A DNA stretch of 8,461 bases from Prevotella sp. UBA2444 (GCA_002342665.1 DDQK01000021.1:1-8461), one strand, 5' to 3'. Shown: positions 1 to 5,154, counted from the first letter of the stretch. Translations and numbers: made by a program. Notes: a model not told the origin generated them from the letters alone.

Positions 1-144
1 TATGCCGACCGTTCCCGTTCCTTCCCCTATAAGATTGTGAAGGGCGACCTCCTCCACCGTCTCTTCCTCCAGCACGGCTTCACCTGGGGAGGCTCCTGGC
101 GCACCATGAAGGACTGGCAGCACTTCGAGAAATGTCTTTTTTGA
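1..144 (+). CDS. C-terminal end of an M15-type peptidoglycan peptidase (partial, 5' end outside window)
   Basis: The frame is open from base 1 and ends with TGA at 142-144, giving the last 47 residues. They include FTWGGSW and then KDWQHFEK. This matches the end of the zinc-dependent M15 D-alanyl-D-alanine carboxypeptidase/endolysin family (VanY or phage endolysin-like), where the His of the (Y/Q)HFE motif is the last zinc ligand and GxxWGG precedes it. Family members cut peptidoglycan stem peptides. Signal peptide and other zinc ligands lie outside the window, so location and exact specificity cannot be judged. A weak hairpin follows the stop, and the next gene has its own promoter, so this gene probably ends its own transcript. 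The family call rests on this short tail only. Confidence 0.72.
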   Translation, partial: YADRSRSFPYKIVKGDLLHRLFLQHGFTWGGSWRTMKDWQHFEKCLF

Positions 145-170
145 TAAAGGATTCCTTTTTTATCGGTTTT
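143..170 (+). terminator. Possible weak intrinsic terminator after the M15 peptidase gene
   Basis: GATAAAGG (143-150) can pair with CC and TTTATC up to 164, leaving a small bulge of T residues, and is followed by GGTTTT. The stem is short and A/T-rich, so termination is plausible but weak. It overlaps the stop codon of the upstream gene. Confidence 0.3.
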
Positions 171-172
171 TA

Positions 173-203
173 TTTGGTAATTCAGATATTCTTTGTATAT
201 TTG
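173..203 (+). promoter_or_regulatory. Bacteroidetes-type promoter for the PIN toxin-antitoxin operon
   Basis: A TTTG box at 173-176 lies 19 bp before TATATTTG at 196-203, an exact fit to TTTG-N19-21-TAnnTTTG. Transcription should start near 210, about 20 bases ahead of the antitoxin ATG at 231. This supports starting the antitoxin at 231 rather than at the upstream in-frame ATG at 132, which would place the promoter inside the gene. Confidence 0.75.
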
Positions 204-230
204 CAGCATCAATCTTTTATATTTGTATAT

Positions 231-452
231 ATGAATGCTACAATAGACATTAGCTATAACCAGATGTTGCTGTTGCTTCAGCAGATGCCCATACGTTCCC
301 AGTTGCGTATTGGCAAGGCTTTGACACGTCAGAATATTCGTGCAGAGCTGAACCACTTCCTCGAAACCTTTCGCACGGACGAACTTTCAGAGGCTGAAAT
401 CCTGGCAGAGGTAAAGGCTGTAAGACGTGAGCGCCATGCAAAGAAAGCGTAA
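231..452 (+). CDS. Antitoxin-like small protein paired with a PIN toxin
   Basis: The protein has 73 residues and begins MNATIDISYNQ. The start at 231 was chosen because a consensus promoter ends at 203, just upstream. The protein appears helical and polar. It has a hydrophobic stretch near residues 12-19 (MLLLLQQM), and its C-terminus is charged (EAEILAEVKAVRRERHAKKA). The pattern of an N-terminal dimerisation part and a basic or amphipathic toxin-binding tail is typical of type II antitoxins, but no named DNA-binding fold can be recognised. The 3' end overlaps the PIN toxin gene by 17 bp (by 26 bp if the toxin starts at GTG 427), which implies translational coupling. It most likely neutralises the toxin and represses the shared promoter; that role is inferred from position. 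Confidence 0.8.
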   Translation: MNATIDISYNQMLLLLQQMPIRSQLRIGKALTRQNIRAELNHFLETFRTDELSEAEILAEVKAVRRERHAKKA

Positions 453-852
453 TTTTCGCGTTATTGTTGACACCAATTGCTGGATTAGCTTTCTGATTGG
501 GAGAAGACTTTCGCGTCTTGTTGACTTGTTGAGTAACGAACGAGTCCAATTGGTTATTTGTGACGAGTTGCTTGCTGAAATACAGGAAGTTACCTGTCGC
601 CCTAAGTTTGCCAAGTATTTCCCCAAGAAAGAAGTTGAATCTCTCATAGAATTCATGCAGATTATCGGTGAGAGATTCGAGCCCACACAGGATGTCAAAC
701 TTTGCAGGGATGAGGCTGACGACTATCTGTTGGCATTGGCTATGGAGGCGCATGCCCATTATCTGGTTACAGGCGACCAAGACTTACTTGTTCTGCGCGA
801 AATCGGCACCTGTCGCATTGTGGATGTTGTATCTTTTGAGAAGCAACTCTGA
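436..852 (+). CDS. PIN-domain ribonuclease toxin (COG1569-like)
   Basis: This 138-residue protein carries the acidic residues expected of a PIN nuclease. D12 sits in the opening strand (VIVDTNCWIS), E44/E48 in CDELLAEI, D92/D95/D96 in RDEADDYLLALA, and D114/D116 in VTGDQDLL. These cluster to bind Mg2+ or Mn2+ and cut RNA in the family. The length is normal for the 'putative toxin component, PIN family' group, so the protein looks intact. ATG 436 is preferred; GTG 427 in the same frame would add three residues. The gene overlaps the antitoxin gene and is probably co-transcribed from the promoter at 173-203. The RNA target cannot be told from sequence. A GC-rich hairpin follows at 889. Confidence 0.88.
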   Translation: MQRKRNFRVIVDTNCWISFLIGRRLSRLVDLLSNERVQLVICDELLAEIQEVTCRPKFAKYFPKKEVESLIEFMQIIGERFEPTQDVKLCRDEADDYLLALAMEAHAHYLVTGDQDLLVLREIGTCRIVDVVSFEKQL

Positions 853-868
853 TTTTTTCATCTGCCCT

Positions 869-915
869 ATAACACAGGGACTTTTTCATGGGTCAGGGGA
901 CTCTGACCCACTTTT
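869..915 (+). repeat. REP-like palindromic element; possible terminator of the PIN operon
   Basis: ATAACACAGGGAC (869-881) is followed by TGGGTCAG (889-896), a six-base loop, CTGACCCA (903-910) and CTTTT. The 8-bp stem with trailing T residues could terminate the PIN operon. Both sub-blocks recur near 3275-3304 in swapped order, so this is also a member of a dispersed repeat family. Confidence 0.6.
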
Positions 916-964
916 GTGTATATCGTTGATGTCAATAAATCCTTTCATTTCCAGCAACATAGAG

Positions 965-1019
965 GGGACAGATCCTGAGTCATAGCAGTCGTCATACCCA
1001 AGTACAGAATCTGTCCCAG
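965..1019. repeat. GGGACAGAT element, copy B (left border of a repeat-rich block)
   Basis: GGGACAGAT (965-973) and ATCTGTCCC (1009-1017) form a 9-bp inverted repeat around a 35-base centre. Bases 982-1019, read on the - strand, match 1651-1682 with one mismatch and a six-base gap. The two copies therefore face each other across about 630 bp of gene-free DNA. Confidence 0.75.
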
Positions 1020-1143
1020 CGACTACAACGATGTTATCCATTGAATTGCGAATATTTCAATTATTTTTTGATAATAATGTGTACACTTATACACTAAATC
1101 GTAGAAATAGTTTTGTTATCAATGACTTACAGATTTAATCATA

Positions 1144-1187
1144 TACACTAAACGTACATTTTGTATACACTAATTGTACACTAACCG
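1144..1187 (+). repeat. Left 11-bp iteron array (TACACTAA orientation)
   Basis: TACACT or its variant TACATT starts at 1144, 1155, 1166 and 1177, exactly 11 bp apart. Units are TACACTAAACG, TACATTTTGTA, TACACTAATTG and TACACTAACCG. Two more TACACT boxes lie outside the array at 1082 and 1090. One unit per helical turn would put every site on the same DNA face. Confidence 0.8.
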
Positions 1188-1320
1188 ACTGTTTGTACGC
1201 TACAAGTAGCCACTTTTCCGGAAAATGGAGGCTCTTTTTTGTTAAAACTAGGTTCCGTAGAAAAATTTGGAGGCTCCTGCCGTTTGAAAGTAACCTTCTG
1301 TTTAGCAGTCCGACTTTACC

Positions 1321-1345
1321 CGGAGCAAAGTGGGACTTTACTCCG
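1321..1345. repeat. Hairpin in the centre of the repeat block
   Basis: CGGAGCAAAGT (1321-1331) and ACTTTACTCCG (1335-1345) pair with one mismatch around a GGG loop. It lies midway between the two iteron arrays. Confidence 0.55.
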
Positions 1346-1356
1346 TCCAAAGTTCT

Positions 1357-1422
1357 ACTTTCCTACCGAGAAACTCCCACTTTCCTGCCGAGAAACTCCC
1401 GCTTTCCTACCGAGAAACTCCC
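1357..1422 (+). repeat. Three 22-bp tandem direct repeats
   Basis: Units start at 1357, 1379 and 1401, built on CTTTCCTACCGAGAAACTCC. They differ at only two positions among the three copies. A decayed fourth unit seems to begin at 1423 (ACTTTTCTTTCGA). The 22-bp period is twice the 11-bp period of the flanking iterons. Confidence 0.85.
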
Positions 1423-1448
1423 ACTTTTCTTTCGAAATGTGAACAATG

Positions 1449-1492
1449 AGTGTATGTTCAGTGTATATAAAGTGTACATTTAGTGTATATAA
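1449..1492 (-). repeat. Right 11-bp iteron array (inverted copy of the left array)
   Basis: AGTGTA occurs at 1449, 1460, 1471 and 1482, exactly 11 bp apart. Read on the - strand the units become TACACT boxes, and their spacing and filler resemble the left array at 1144-1187. Looser GTGTATA boxes continue to about 1550. Confidence 0.8.
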
Positions 1493-1580
1493 ACTGTTTG
1501 ATAATATGCTGAATATTAGATTATTAAGCATATTTGGTGTATAGGTGTATATGGATATATATAATGTGTAGTACACTTTA

Positions 1581-1640
1581 GATTGAGAAATTGAGAGATT
1601 GAGAGATTGAGAAATTGAGAGATTGAGAAATTGAGAGATT
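1581..1640. repeat. Octanucleotide microsatellite (RATTGAGA, about 7.5 units)
   Basis: GATTGAGA and AATTGAGA alternate in register from 1581 to 1636, followed by a partial unit GATT. Such tracts can change copy number by slippage. The tract ends just before the GGGACAGAT copy at 1651. Confidence 0.85.
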
Positions 1641-1644
1641 ACTG

Positions 1645-1682
1645 TAGTCACTGGGACAGATTCTTGGGTATGACGGCTGCTA
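1645..1682. repeat. GGGACAGAT element, copy C (right border)
   Basis: CTGGGACAGATTC and TTGGGTATGACGGCTGCTAT together match the reverse complement of 982-1019, lacking a six-base TGTACT insert. The first 17 bases, TAGTCACTGGGACAGAT, recur exactly at 8297-8313, right at the stop codon of the large lipoprotein gene. Confidence 0.75.
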
Positions 1683-1713
1683 TACCCCAGGTGCCCAAGG
1701 CTATGATCTCTGA

Positions 1714-1866
1714 CTACCGTTTCTTTCCTTTGCCGAAAATATCGGCGTGGGTGCCAGTACGGTAGAGCGAGATGATGCGTATTTCAGTATCCTTTTCGTA
1801 AAGCAGCAGCCAGTCGGGGCTGATGTGGCACTCCCAGTAGCCCTTATAGTCGCCACTTAGATTCAT
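1714..1866 (-). pseudogene. YafQ/RelE-type mRNA interferase toxin lacking its N-terminal half
   Basis: The 50-residue product begins MNLSGDYKGYWECH and closely resembles the second half of YafQ-family toxins, which are normally about 90 residues. Kept catalytic-region residues are H14, D18 and W19 (ECHISPDW), R36, H40 and F44 (YRTGTHADIF). They correspond to E. coli YafQ H63, D67, W68, H87 and F91. The N-terminal helices and the residue matching His50 are missing. The ATG overlaps the antitoxin stop as ATGA, the coupling expected for an intact pair, so the lost 45 or so codons were probably removed in frame. YafQ enzymes cleave mRNA on the ribosome; without the N-terminal half this product is probably inactive, though a mini-toxin cannot be excluded. 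Confidence 0.75.
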
Positions 1867-2141
1867 AGTGCCATCATTGCTTTTTTGAAGTCTTCGAATG
1901 ACTCGTAAGTCGTTCCCTTATCCTTGCCACTACGCACGTCCTCGATGGCCTGCATGGTCTTGTCGTTGAGGGACTCGCCTGTCTCAGGGTCATAGAGACG
2001 GGGCTTAGTCTTCTGCTTCTTTACGGCCGTCACACCTTTCAACATGCTGATGGCTTTCTTGATGTCGTTCAGCATCGACAGGTCGCTGATGCTTACCAAT
2101 AGCTGACCTTCTGCGGGTAATTGTGTCGTTCTTGCTGCCAT
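1863..2141 (-). CDS. RelB/DinJ-like antitoxin
   Basis: This 92-residue protein begins MAARTTQLPAEGQLLVSISD and ends ESFEDFKKAMMAL. The first half predicts strand then helix (LLVSISDLSMLNDIKKAISMLKG). The middle is basic with KKQKTKP, and the tail resembles the toxin-wrapping helix of RelB-type antitoxins. It is first in its operon, sits directly on a consensus promoter (2170-2201), and overlaps the YafQ-like fragment by four bases. The antitoxin appears complete although its toxin is shortened, so it may persist as a repressor or as protection against related toxins. The family is clear from context; the exact DNA-binding fold is not certain. Confidence 0.82.
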   Translation of the reverse strand: MAARTTQLPAEGQLLVSISDLSMLNDIKKAISMLKGVTAVKKQKTKPRLYDPETGESLNDKTMQAIEDVRSGKDKGTTYESFEDFKKAMMAL

Positions 2142-2169
2142 AATCGTCGTTGTTTATACGTTTCTGCTG

Positions 2170-2201
2170 CAAAGATACGATTAAGTGAGCAAAAAAACAA
2201 A
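2170..2201 (-). promoter_or_regulatory. Consensus promoter of the RelB/YafQ-like operon
   Basis: On the - strand, TTTG (2201-2198) is separated by exactly 20 bp from TATCTTTG (2177-2170). Transcription should begin near 2164, about 22 bases before the ATG at 2141. Confidence 0.8.
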
Positions 2202-2241
2202 TTTTATGTGAGTTTTTTCGTTTTCCCCCATCCAGACACGA

Positions 2242-2270
2242 AGAAACGGAAGCCGCTCACTTCCGTTTCT
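2242..2270. repeat. 11-bp perfect hairpin upstream of the RelB promoter
   Basis: AGAAACGGAAG (2242-2252) pairs with CTTCCGTTTCT (2260-2270) around a seven-base loop. No run of T follows on either strand, so it is not a classic terminator. Two further hairpins lie nearby: GGCACC/GGTGCC (2293-2312) and a two-part stem at 2332-2358. Confidence 0.6.
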
Positions 2271-2331
2271 CTATTCTCATCTTTGGGGAACTGGCACCCA
2301 TACCCAGGTGCCTCCATGACTATTGCCGGGC

Positions 2332-2358
2332 CTCACAGAGTGTCTGACACATTGTGAG
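2332..2358. repeat. Two-part hairpin between the two - strand toxin-antitoxin operons
   Basis: CTCACA and TGTGAG pair outside, GTGT and ACAC pair inside, separated by a GA/AT internal loop and a CTG tip. It lies 46 bases beyond the GNAT stop codon and could form the 3' end of that transcript, but it lacks a T tract. Confidence 0.45.
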
Positions 2359-2404
2359 CGTGGGGATTACTCTCTGACGTTAGCGTTGGTTGAAATGAAA
2401 AACT

Positions 2405-2971
2405 TTAGGACTGCTTTTCAACGGTTTCCAAAGCGTCCTTGAATGGTTTCAAGTCGAAATAGAGCAGACGGGTGTCATCGTTGATGTCCGTCTCTGTGAA
2501 GAATTTGAAGCCTCCCTTGTTCTCATAGAACGAGACGGCATCGGCGTAGGCATCTACGGTAAGGAAACGGCAACCAGAGCGGTTACCGAAAGCAAAAAGT
2601 ACCTTGACATACTGCAGAATCTGTTCGCCTATGCCTTGGTGAGCATAGTTCTCGCTCACGGCGAGACGACCAATCTTGACGGCAGGATAATGATTGCGCT
2701 GCTTCACGTAGGGAATCTTCCTATTGATGCGGTTGCGCGTCTTCTTGTCGTCCTCCTCAAACTTGATGGTGTCGTTGAGCAGGGAAAAATAGGCCACGAT
2801 GTCGCCGGTCTTGGGATTCTGCAAGAGATAAGTGACAGCCAGCAGCTGCTCCTGATAGTCCTTGGCCTCCTGCATGAGGAATTCGTTCAAGTCGCCGTCT
2901 TTGCTCTTGAACTCAGGGATGACCGTGGTCTTGGTCAGAATGCTCAGTGCCAAATCTTCGATGCGTATCAT
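2405..2971 (-). CDS. GNAT-family acetyltransferase toxin
   Basis: This 188-residue protein shows the usual GNAT-toxin pattern. An N-terminal part (LNEFLMQEAKDYQEQ, about 28-42) precedes a strand with TYLLQNPKTGDIVAYFSL (47-64). Then come YPAVKIGRLAVSENY (95-109), the acetyl-CoA pyrophosphate loop AHQGIG (110-115), RFLTVDAY (135-142) and SFYENKGGF (147-155). Y149 matches the general-acid tyrosine of TacT/AtaT-type toxins, which acetylate the amino group of charged aminoacyl-tRNAs and stop translation. The loop has Ala where Q/R is usual in Q/RxxGxG, and the FYExxGF motif carries one extra Gly. The ATG overlaps the antitoxin stop (TGATG), so the genes are coupled. A plain metabolic acetyltransferase is the alternative, but the pairing favours a toxin. 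Confidence 0.82.
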   Translation of the reverse strand: MIRIEDLALSILTKTTVIPEFKSKDGDLNEFLMQEAKDYQEQLLAVTYLLQNPKTGDIVAYFSLLNDTIKFEEDDKKTRNRINRKIPYVKQRNHYPAVKIGRLAVSENYAHQGIGEQILQYVKVLFAFGNRSGCRFLTVDAYADAVSFYENKGGFKFFTETDINDDTRLLYFDLKPFKDALETVEKQS

Positions 2972-3129
2972 CAGAGGACGAAGGTGGTTATGCGCTTGAA
3001 CTTCTCGTATGTTTCCCTTGCCTTGGTGACTTCTTCGGCTGACACTGGTGTAGGGTGCTCAAGGTTATACTTGAAGCGCTCCACGTCTTTCCCCTTCAAT
3101 ACGGGAGTCTCTTTGATTGGTCTTGCCAT
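2971..3129 (-). CDS. Small antitoxin-like protein paired with the GNAT toxin
   Basis: This 52-residue protein begins MARPIKETPVLKGKDVERF and ends EKFKRITTFVL. A proline-rich, basic start is followed by two predicted helices (KDVERFKYNLE and SAEEVTKARETYEKFKR). It is much shorter than the DUF1778 ribbon-helix-helix antitoxins usually paired with GNAT toxins, but small proteins starting MARPIKETPxLKGKD are familiar ahead of GNAT genes in Bacteroidales. Its stop overlaps the toxin ATG by one base. A promoter -7 box (3161-3168) and a 16-bp palindrome (3131-3146) lie just upstream, consistent with autoregulation by the antitoxin or complex. The antitoxin role is inferred from position and family resemblance. 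Confidence 0.8.
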   Translation of the reverse strand: MARPIKETPVLKGKDVERFKYNLEHPTPVSAEEVTKARETYEKFKRITTFVL

Positions 3130-3130
3130 G

Positions 3131-3146
3131 ATAAATACGTATTTAT
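3131..3146. promoter_or_regulatory. 16-bp perfect palindrome, probable operator of the GNAT module
   Basis: ATAAATACGTATTTAT lies one base before the antitoxin ATG and downstream of the predicted start of transcription. A perfect palindrome at this place is typical for autorepression by a toxin-antitoxin complex. Confidence 0.6.
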
Positions 3147-3160
3147 GTGAAATTTCGCTG

Positions 3161-3168
3161 CAAAGATA
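3161..3168 (-). promoter_or_regulatory. -7 box of the GNAT operon promoter
   Basis: TATCTTTG followed by CA is the Bacteroidetes -7 element. No good TTTG box is seen 19-21 bp upstream, so only the -7 half is convincing. Transcription should start near 3155. Confidence 0.6.
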
Positions 3169-3274
3169 CGAAAAGTTTGTGAATTACGAGCGGTTTGAGT
3201 ATAAAAAGTGACGAACGGCGGGCGAAAGTGCCTCGTTTTATCATTTTCGCCAGGCTATAGAGAGCGAATTATGG

Positions 3275-3354
3275 TGGGTCAAGGGACTTGCATAACACAG
3301 GGACGGTTCTTTTGTTAGCGTATCCAAATAACAAAAGAACCGTCCCTGTGTTAT
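3275..3354. repeat. REP-like palindrome with perfect 26-bp arms
   Basis: ATAACACAGGGACGG starts the left arm (3292-3317); the right arm (3329-3354) is its exact reverse complement, separated by 11 bases. The block TGGGTCAAGGGACT (3275-3288) precedes it and matches 889-902 at 13 of 14 positions. It lies 31 bases past the stop of the fimbrillin-like gene, where it could protect the mRNA 3' end. There is no T tract for classic termination. A minor stem (GGCGAAA/TTTCGCC, 3221-3251) lies beside it. Confidence 0.85.
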
Positions 3355-3385
3355 TTACTGATTAGTTCACGATGGCGCGGACGGC

Positions 3386-4666
3386 TTACAAATAGCGCTC
3401 GCGGACACCATAATTACTCGAAGTGTTCAGATTACCCATTTTAACAGTGTTATTATTATTGAATTCTAAGACATCTGCCGACATTCCCCCGGTAAAATTG
3501 CTTGTCCAGTAAATGCCATATGTATTGAAATTCGCAGGCAGGAATATGAATCCCGAAGTGCCCTTAACTACCATGCCACCCATTCCGTGAATCGTCAGCC
3601 ACGTCCATGAGCAGTTTCTAACCATATCTTGGAAATTTGCTATGCTCGGCATCTTGATGCCGAGCATAGCTTTTGCGGCGTCGAATGTGTACTGCGTGCC
3701 AAGATCTTCGGGTTTCGAGCAGCCGTAGTTGCAGGTCTGCCAGCCCATCGCTCCACCATATCCGCTGCCAGCATCATAGTAGATTGTGACGGGGATGCCG
3801 CTGCCCACGGCCTCCCACTTGCTGTTGCCGTTGGCGGGCAGTTTGACGGCGCTGTGGCTGGCGAGGGTCTTGCCGCTGACAAAGTAGTCGGCACGGCTGC
3901 CGTCGGCGGTCTTGTTCTTGGCGAAGTAGTAGCCACCGTAGGAGTAGCTGCCGTTGAGTTTTCCGCTGAACAGGTAGCCGCCACTGTAGGCATAGCCCGT
4001 CATGTCGTCGCCCGCAGCCTTATTGGAGGTCTCCGTAATAGTTCCGTCTGCTGCAATGGAGGCCACGCCCGTGGGGATGACGGCATCGGTGCCGAGGGTG
4101 TAGCCCCCGTTGGTGGCCGCTGCATCTTCGACGAAGAACTGCACGTAGTCTTCGGGAATCACCATATCGAATGCGCCGCTCACCTCATTGTCAGTAACGG
4201 TATAGGAGAGCGTCGCCGTGGCGTAGTAGGCGTAGTAGGTGGTGCTGAAGGTGAAGCTGGTGCCGCTGGCCGACACCGTGGCGTCGCTGCCGAAGGGCAG
4301 GAACACAGCCCGCATCGTACCTGTGTCGCCGTTCTTCAGGCCCAGGGCTCCGGCGGTCTGGGTGGTGCCGTCGTATTCGGCCGAGCTCCACGCCGTGCCG
4401 TCGTAGGTCATCTTCAGGTGCTTCGGTGCTTCGGCTCCGGTGAAGAACACGAAGATGGCGTCGCCCGCCTCCCACGTCTGCTTCACGGCGCGGGTCTGCG
4501 CCGCAGCGTCGTCGTCGGGGTGCGAGGCCGTCAGGTTGAACTTGATGGTCTGCGGGGCCTCCGTCGTCGGGGCCTCAGGGTTCTGGGTCACGTCGTTGTC
4601 GTCGTTGCTGCAAGCGGTGAGCGCCAAGAGGGCGCAGAGCAGTAGTGATAGTCTTGTCTTCATCAT
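3386..4666 (-). CDS. Fimbrillin-like surface lipoprotein with FISUMP-like C-terminal domain
   Basis: This 426-residue lipoprotein starts at ATG 4666, chosen because AAGGAGG lies five bases upstream; ATG 4663 is equally possible. A signal peptide ends in the lipobox LTAC with Cys19, followed by SNDDND, an acidic stretch like the Bacteroidetes surface-export signal. Residues about 35-300 resemble fimbrillin/Mfa-like proteins: QTIKFNLTAS, QTRAV, then TWEAGDAIFVFF. The last 90 residues (MPSIANFQDMVRNCSW, FIFLPANF, YWTSNF, VRERYL) match the layout of the Fibrobacter-succinogenes major-paralogue (FISUMP) domain. It is probably surface-anchored and adhesive or a pilus component; the ligand is unknown. 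A micropeptide gene lies 17 bp upstream in the same transcript. A perfect 15-bp inverted repeat lies inside the gene at 3639-3670. Confidence 0.85.
   Translation of the reverse strand: MMKTRLSLLLCALLALTACSNDDNDVTQNPEAPTTEAPQTIKFNLTASHPDDDAAAQTRAVKQTWEAGDAIFVFFTGAEAPKHLKMTYDGTAWSSAEYDGTTQTAGALGLKNGDTGTMRAVFLPFGSDATVSASGTSFTFSTTYYAYYATATLSYTVTDNEVSGAFDMVIPEDYVQFFVEDAAATNGGYTLGTDAVIPTGVASIAADGTITETSNKAAGDDMTGYAYSGGYLFSGKLNGSYSYGGYYFAKNKTADGSRADYFVSGKTLASHSAVKLPANGNSKWEAVGSGIPVTIYYDAGSGYGGAMGWQTCNYGCSKPEDLGTQYTFDAAKAMLGIKMPSIANFQDMVRNCSWTWLTIHGMGGMVVKGTSGFIFLPANFNTYGIYWTSNFTGGMSADVLEFNNNNTVKMGNLNTSSNYGVRERYL
3639..3670. repeat. Perfect 15-bp inverted repeat inside the fimbrillin-like gene
   Basis: GCTATGCTCGGCATC (3639-3653) and GATGCCGAGCATAGC (3656-3670) are exact reverse complements separated by TT. 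It encodes AMLGIKMPSIA at the start of the FISUMP-like domain. Such exact symmetry in coding DNA is unexpected. Confidence 0.9.
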
Positions 4667-4670
4667 GCTG

Positions 4671-4680
4671 TCCTCCTTTC
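4671..4680 (-). promoter_or_regulatory. Strong Shine-Dalgarno sequence that sets the lipoprotein start
   Basis: GAAAGGAGGA lies five bases before ATG 4666. Strong purine-rich sites are uncommon in Bacteroidetes, so this one is notable and argues against the in-frame ATG at 4690. Confidence 0.65.
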
Positions 4681-4683
4681 TTG

Positions 4684-4836
4684 TTACCATTCATCTTCGT
4701 CGTTAAACGGATTATAACTCGGATTTCCATTCGAACGCGCCGGGCTTCCGGCGAGAATCATCGTGCGGTTGTGCAGCTCCACGACCCGCATCCGGGGCCG
4801 CTCGTATGGTCGTCTGTCTGTCTTTGTCTGTATCAT
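4684..4836 (-). CDS. Conserved micropeptide ahead of the fimbrillin-like lipoprotein (copy 1)
   Basis: This 50-residue peptide begins MIQTKTDRRPYERPRMRVVE, continues LHNRTMILAGSPARSNGNPS, and ends YNPFNDEDEW. No signal peptide or membrane segment is seen. It shares a scheme with the peptide at 5971-6108: a basic start, YE(R/K)PxMRV, a hydrophobic centre, a G-S pair and a terminal NPF. Both are first genes directly ahead of a fimbrillin-like lipoprotein. The gene lies about 65 bases behind a -7 promoter box and 17 bases before the lipoprotein start. Function is unknown; a role in expression or export of the lipoprotein is only a guess from context. It is real rather than random because the scheme, position and spacing are repeated. 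Confidence 0.72.
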   Translation of the reverse strand: MIQTKTDRRPYERPRMRVVELHNRTMILAGSPARSNGNPSYNPFNDEDEW

Positions 4837-4907
4837 AATTGTTAAGTTTAGAGGGTTTACTTATAATTAATGTATCTCATATTCATTGCGTTTAGAAATT
4901 ATGGGGA

Positions 4908-4915
4908 CAAAAATA
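4908..4915 (-). promoter_or_regulatory. -7 promoter box for the micropeptide/lipoprotein operon
   Basis: TATTTTTG on the - strand fits TAnnTTTG. The -33 box is not clear. Transcription would begin near 4901, leaving a leader of about 65 bases before ATG 4836. Confidence 0.5.
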
Positions 4916-5154
4916 CAAAAACTTTTCCAATTATTGTTCATTTCGTACAAAAAAAATGCAAAAAGCGGGCGAAACGACATCCGAACCGACGCATGAGCGA
5001 GAGGAGAGCCAAGCTTGCTTGGACTATCCCGAGCGAAAAGGAGGAAGATGAAATCAAGCGAGCGCAAGCGATGCTCGCATCGGCTTTGCCTTGCAGCCTA
5101 TTTTGCACCGTCCTTTGTTATTTTTCATCCGTAAGCGAACGTTTTACCTCAACT

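Larger units (their letters stand above)
1020..1650. other. Gene-free, repeat-rich block between inverted GGGACAGAT copies
   Basis: This stretch holds no ORF with recognisable protein features. It is AT-rich at both ends and GC-richer in the centre. In order it contains TACACT boxes (from 1082), a regular iteron array (1144-1187), a hairpin (1321-1345), three 22-bp direct repeats (1357-1422), an opposite iteron array (1449-1492) and an octamer tract (1581-1640). The near mirror-image layout looks like a cis-acting module or a non-autonomous element rather than decayed coding DNA. Function is unknown. Confidence 0.6.

Noticed and set aside
1355..1422. Considered a CRISPR array (22-bp repeats)
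   Set aside because: The repeats are directly adjacent with no unique spacers, and no cas gene is present.
1135..1651. Open frames on both strands across the iteron and 22-bp repeats
   Set aside because: Their translations simply follow the DNA repeats, have mixed composition and no promoter or start context.
2293..2312. GGCACC/GGTGCC stem considered as terminator of the GNAT operon
   Set aside because: The stem is only six pairs with no T tract on either strand, and lies over 90 bases past the stop codon.
2636..3211. 191-codon open frame antisense to the GNAT pair
   Set aside because: The - strand encodes a clear acetyltransferase and its coupled partner; the + frame has no family pattern.
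3629..4645. 338-codon open frame antisense to the fimbrillin-like lipoprotein
   Set aside because: It is a shadow of the GC-rich lipoprotein gene. The opposite strand has a signal peptide, lipobox, Shine-Dalgarno site and recognisable domains.
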